Of a stretch of 23,359 nucleotides of DNA, positions 23,244 through 23,359 are shown piece after piece. The stretch comes from REEP01 sp964517265. GTDB taxonomy: Bacteria > Pseudomonadota > Alphaproteobacteria > Rhodospirillales > Defluviicoccaceae. Location: contig CAZFBS010000046.1 in NCBI GenBank assembly GCA_964517265.1, positions 1 through 23,359 on the forward strand, given 5' to 3'. The notes below the pieces were generated by a model, which saw only the letters and a list, made by a program, of their open reading frames with translations, ran no database searches and was not told the origin of the DNA. Within the stretch, counting starts at the first letter, position 1. The number at the start of each line of letters is the position of its first letter. Made by a program: the position numbers and the translations under genes.

Positions 23244-23359
23244 GCATCGGCCTCCGTGCGGGTGAGCGCCTGGTCGTACCAGAGGAGCAGCTTTTCATCT
23301 TCCTGAAGCGCCTCTTCGGGGATCTTCTGGGCGATGCCGATGATGGTCTTGTAGTCCCT
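23240..23359 (-). CDS. pglX: C-terminus of the upstream gene, probably BREX methyltransferase PglX (partial)
   Basis: Only the last 39 codons are inside the window. They read DYKTIIGIAQKIPEEALQ, then EDEKLLLWYDQALTRTEADA and a stop. The frame is open to the right edge. The assignment rests on gene order (a DNA adenine methyltransferase of the PglX/DUF1156 kind precedes the helicase in type 3 BREX) and on the coupled GTGA junction. The fragment itself has no catalytic motif, so another protein cannot be excluded. Confidence 0.6.
   Translation of the reverse strand, partial: RDYKTIIGIAQKIPEEALQEDEKLLLWYDQALTRTEADA
23251..23255 (-). promoter_or_regulatory. ribosome-binding site for the GTG start of the helicase gene
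   Basis: GGAGG on the minus strand lies seven bases before GTG at 23243, inside the end of the preceding coding region. It supports a GTG start coupled to upstream translation. Confidence 0.7.

Overview
The window looks like a GC-rich alphaproteobacterial chromosome, possibly of the Rhodospirillales type. The reasons are the codon use, the very large multi-PAS hybrid kinase and the class III cyclase response regulator; no species can be named from sequence alone. Nearly every gene lies on the minus strand. Two runs of exactly 100 N (5613-5712 and 15612-15711) are scaffold gaps, and each sits inside a short tandem repeat.

Left part (23-5365): a DUF533/TerB-like protein, then a translationally coupled pair made of an unusual class A penicillin-binding protein and a YkuD L,D-transpeptidase, so one mRNA would supply both 4-3 and 3-3 peptidoglycan cross-linking enzymes. 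Upstream of the pair is a 14-bp minisatellite (5559-5782). Middle part (5805-12690): a four-gene signalling cluster, transcribed in the order OmpR-type regulator, REC-class III cyclase, orphan periplasmic solute-binding protein, six-PAS hybrid histidine kinase.

At 12882-12957 lies an intact tRNA-Thr(UGU). Its last 51 bases are repeated perfectly at 16119-16169, which delimits a 3.2-kb integrated element. The element holds an N-terminally truncated tyrosine recombinase beside the tRNA, a possible 66-residue ORF, and two divergently transcribed membrane-anchored pentapeptide-repeat proteins that share a C-terminal signature. One of these is split by a run of nine G that acts as a frameshift; the other contains a collapsed 30-bp tandem repeat.

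Right part (16746-23359): the distal end of a BREX system, best matching type 3, in the order pglX (3' end only), brxHII-like helicase, pglZ, brxA-like gene. Start and stop codons overlap at all three junctions. It is followed by a frameshifted extra gene. The promoter and the first BREX genes lie beyond the right edge. Taken together, the right half is a defence-type island at a tRNA-Thr integration site. The least described parts are the pentapeptide pair in its mini-element and the extra gene behind the BREX operon.
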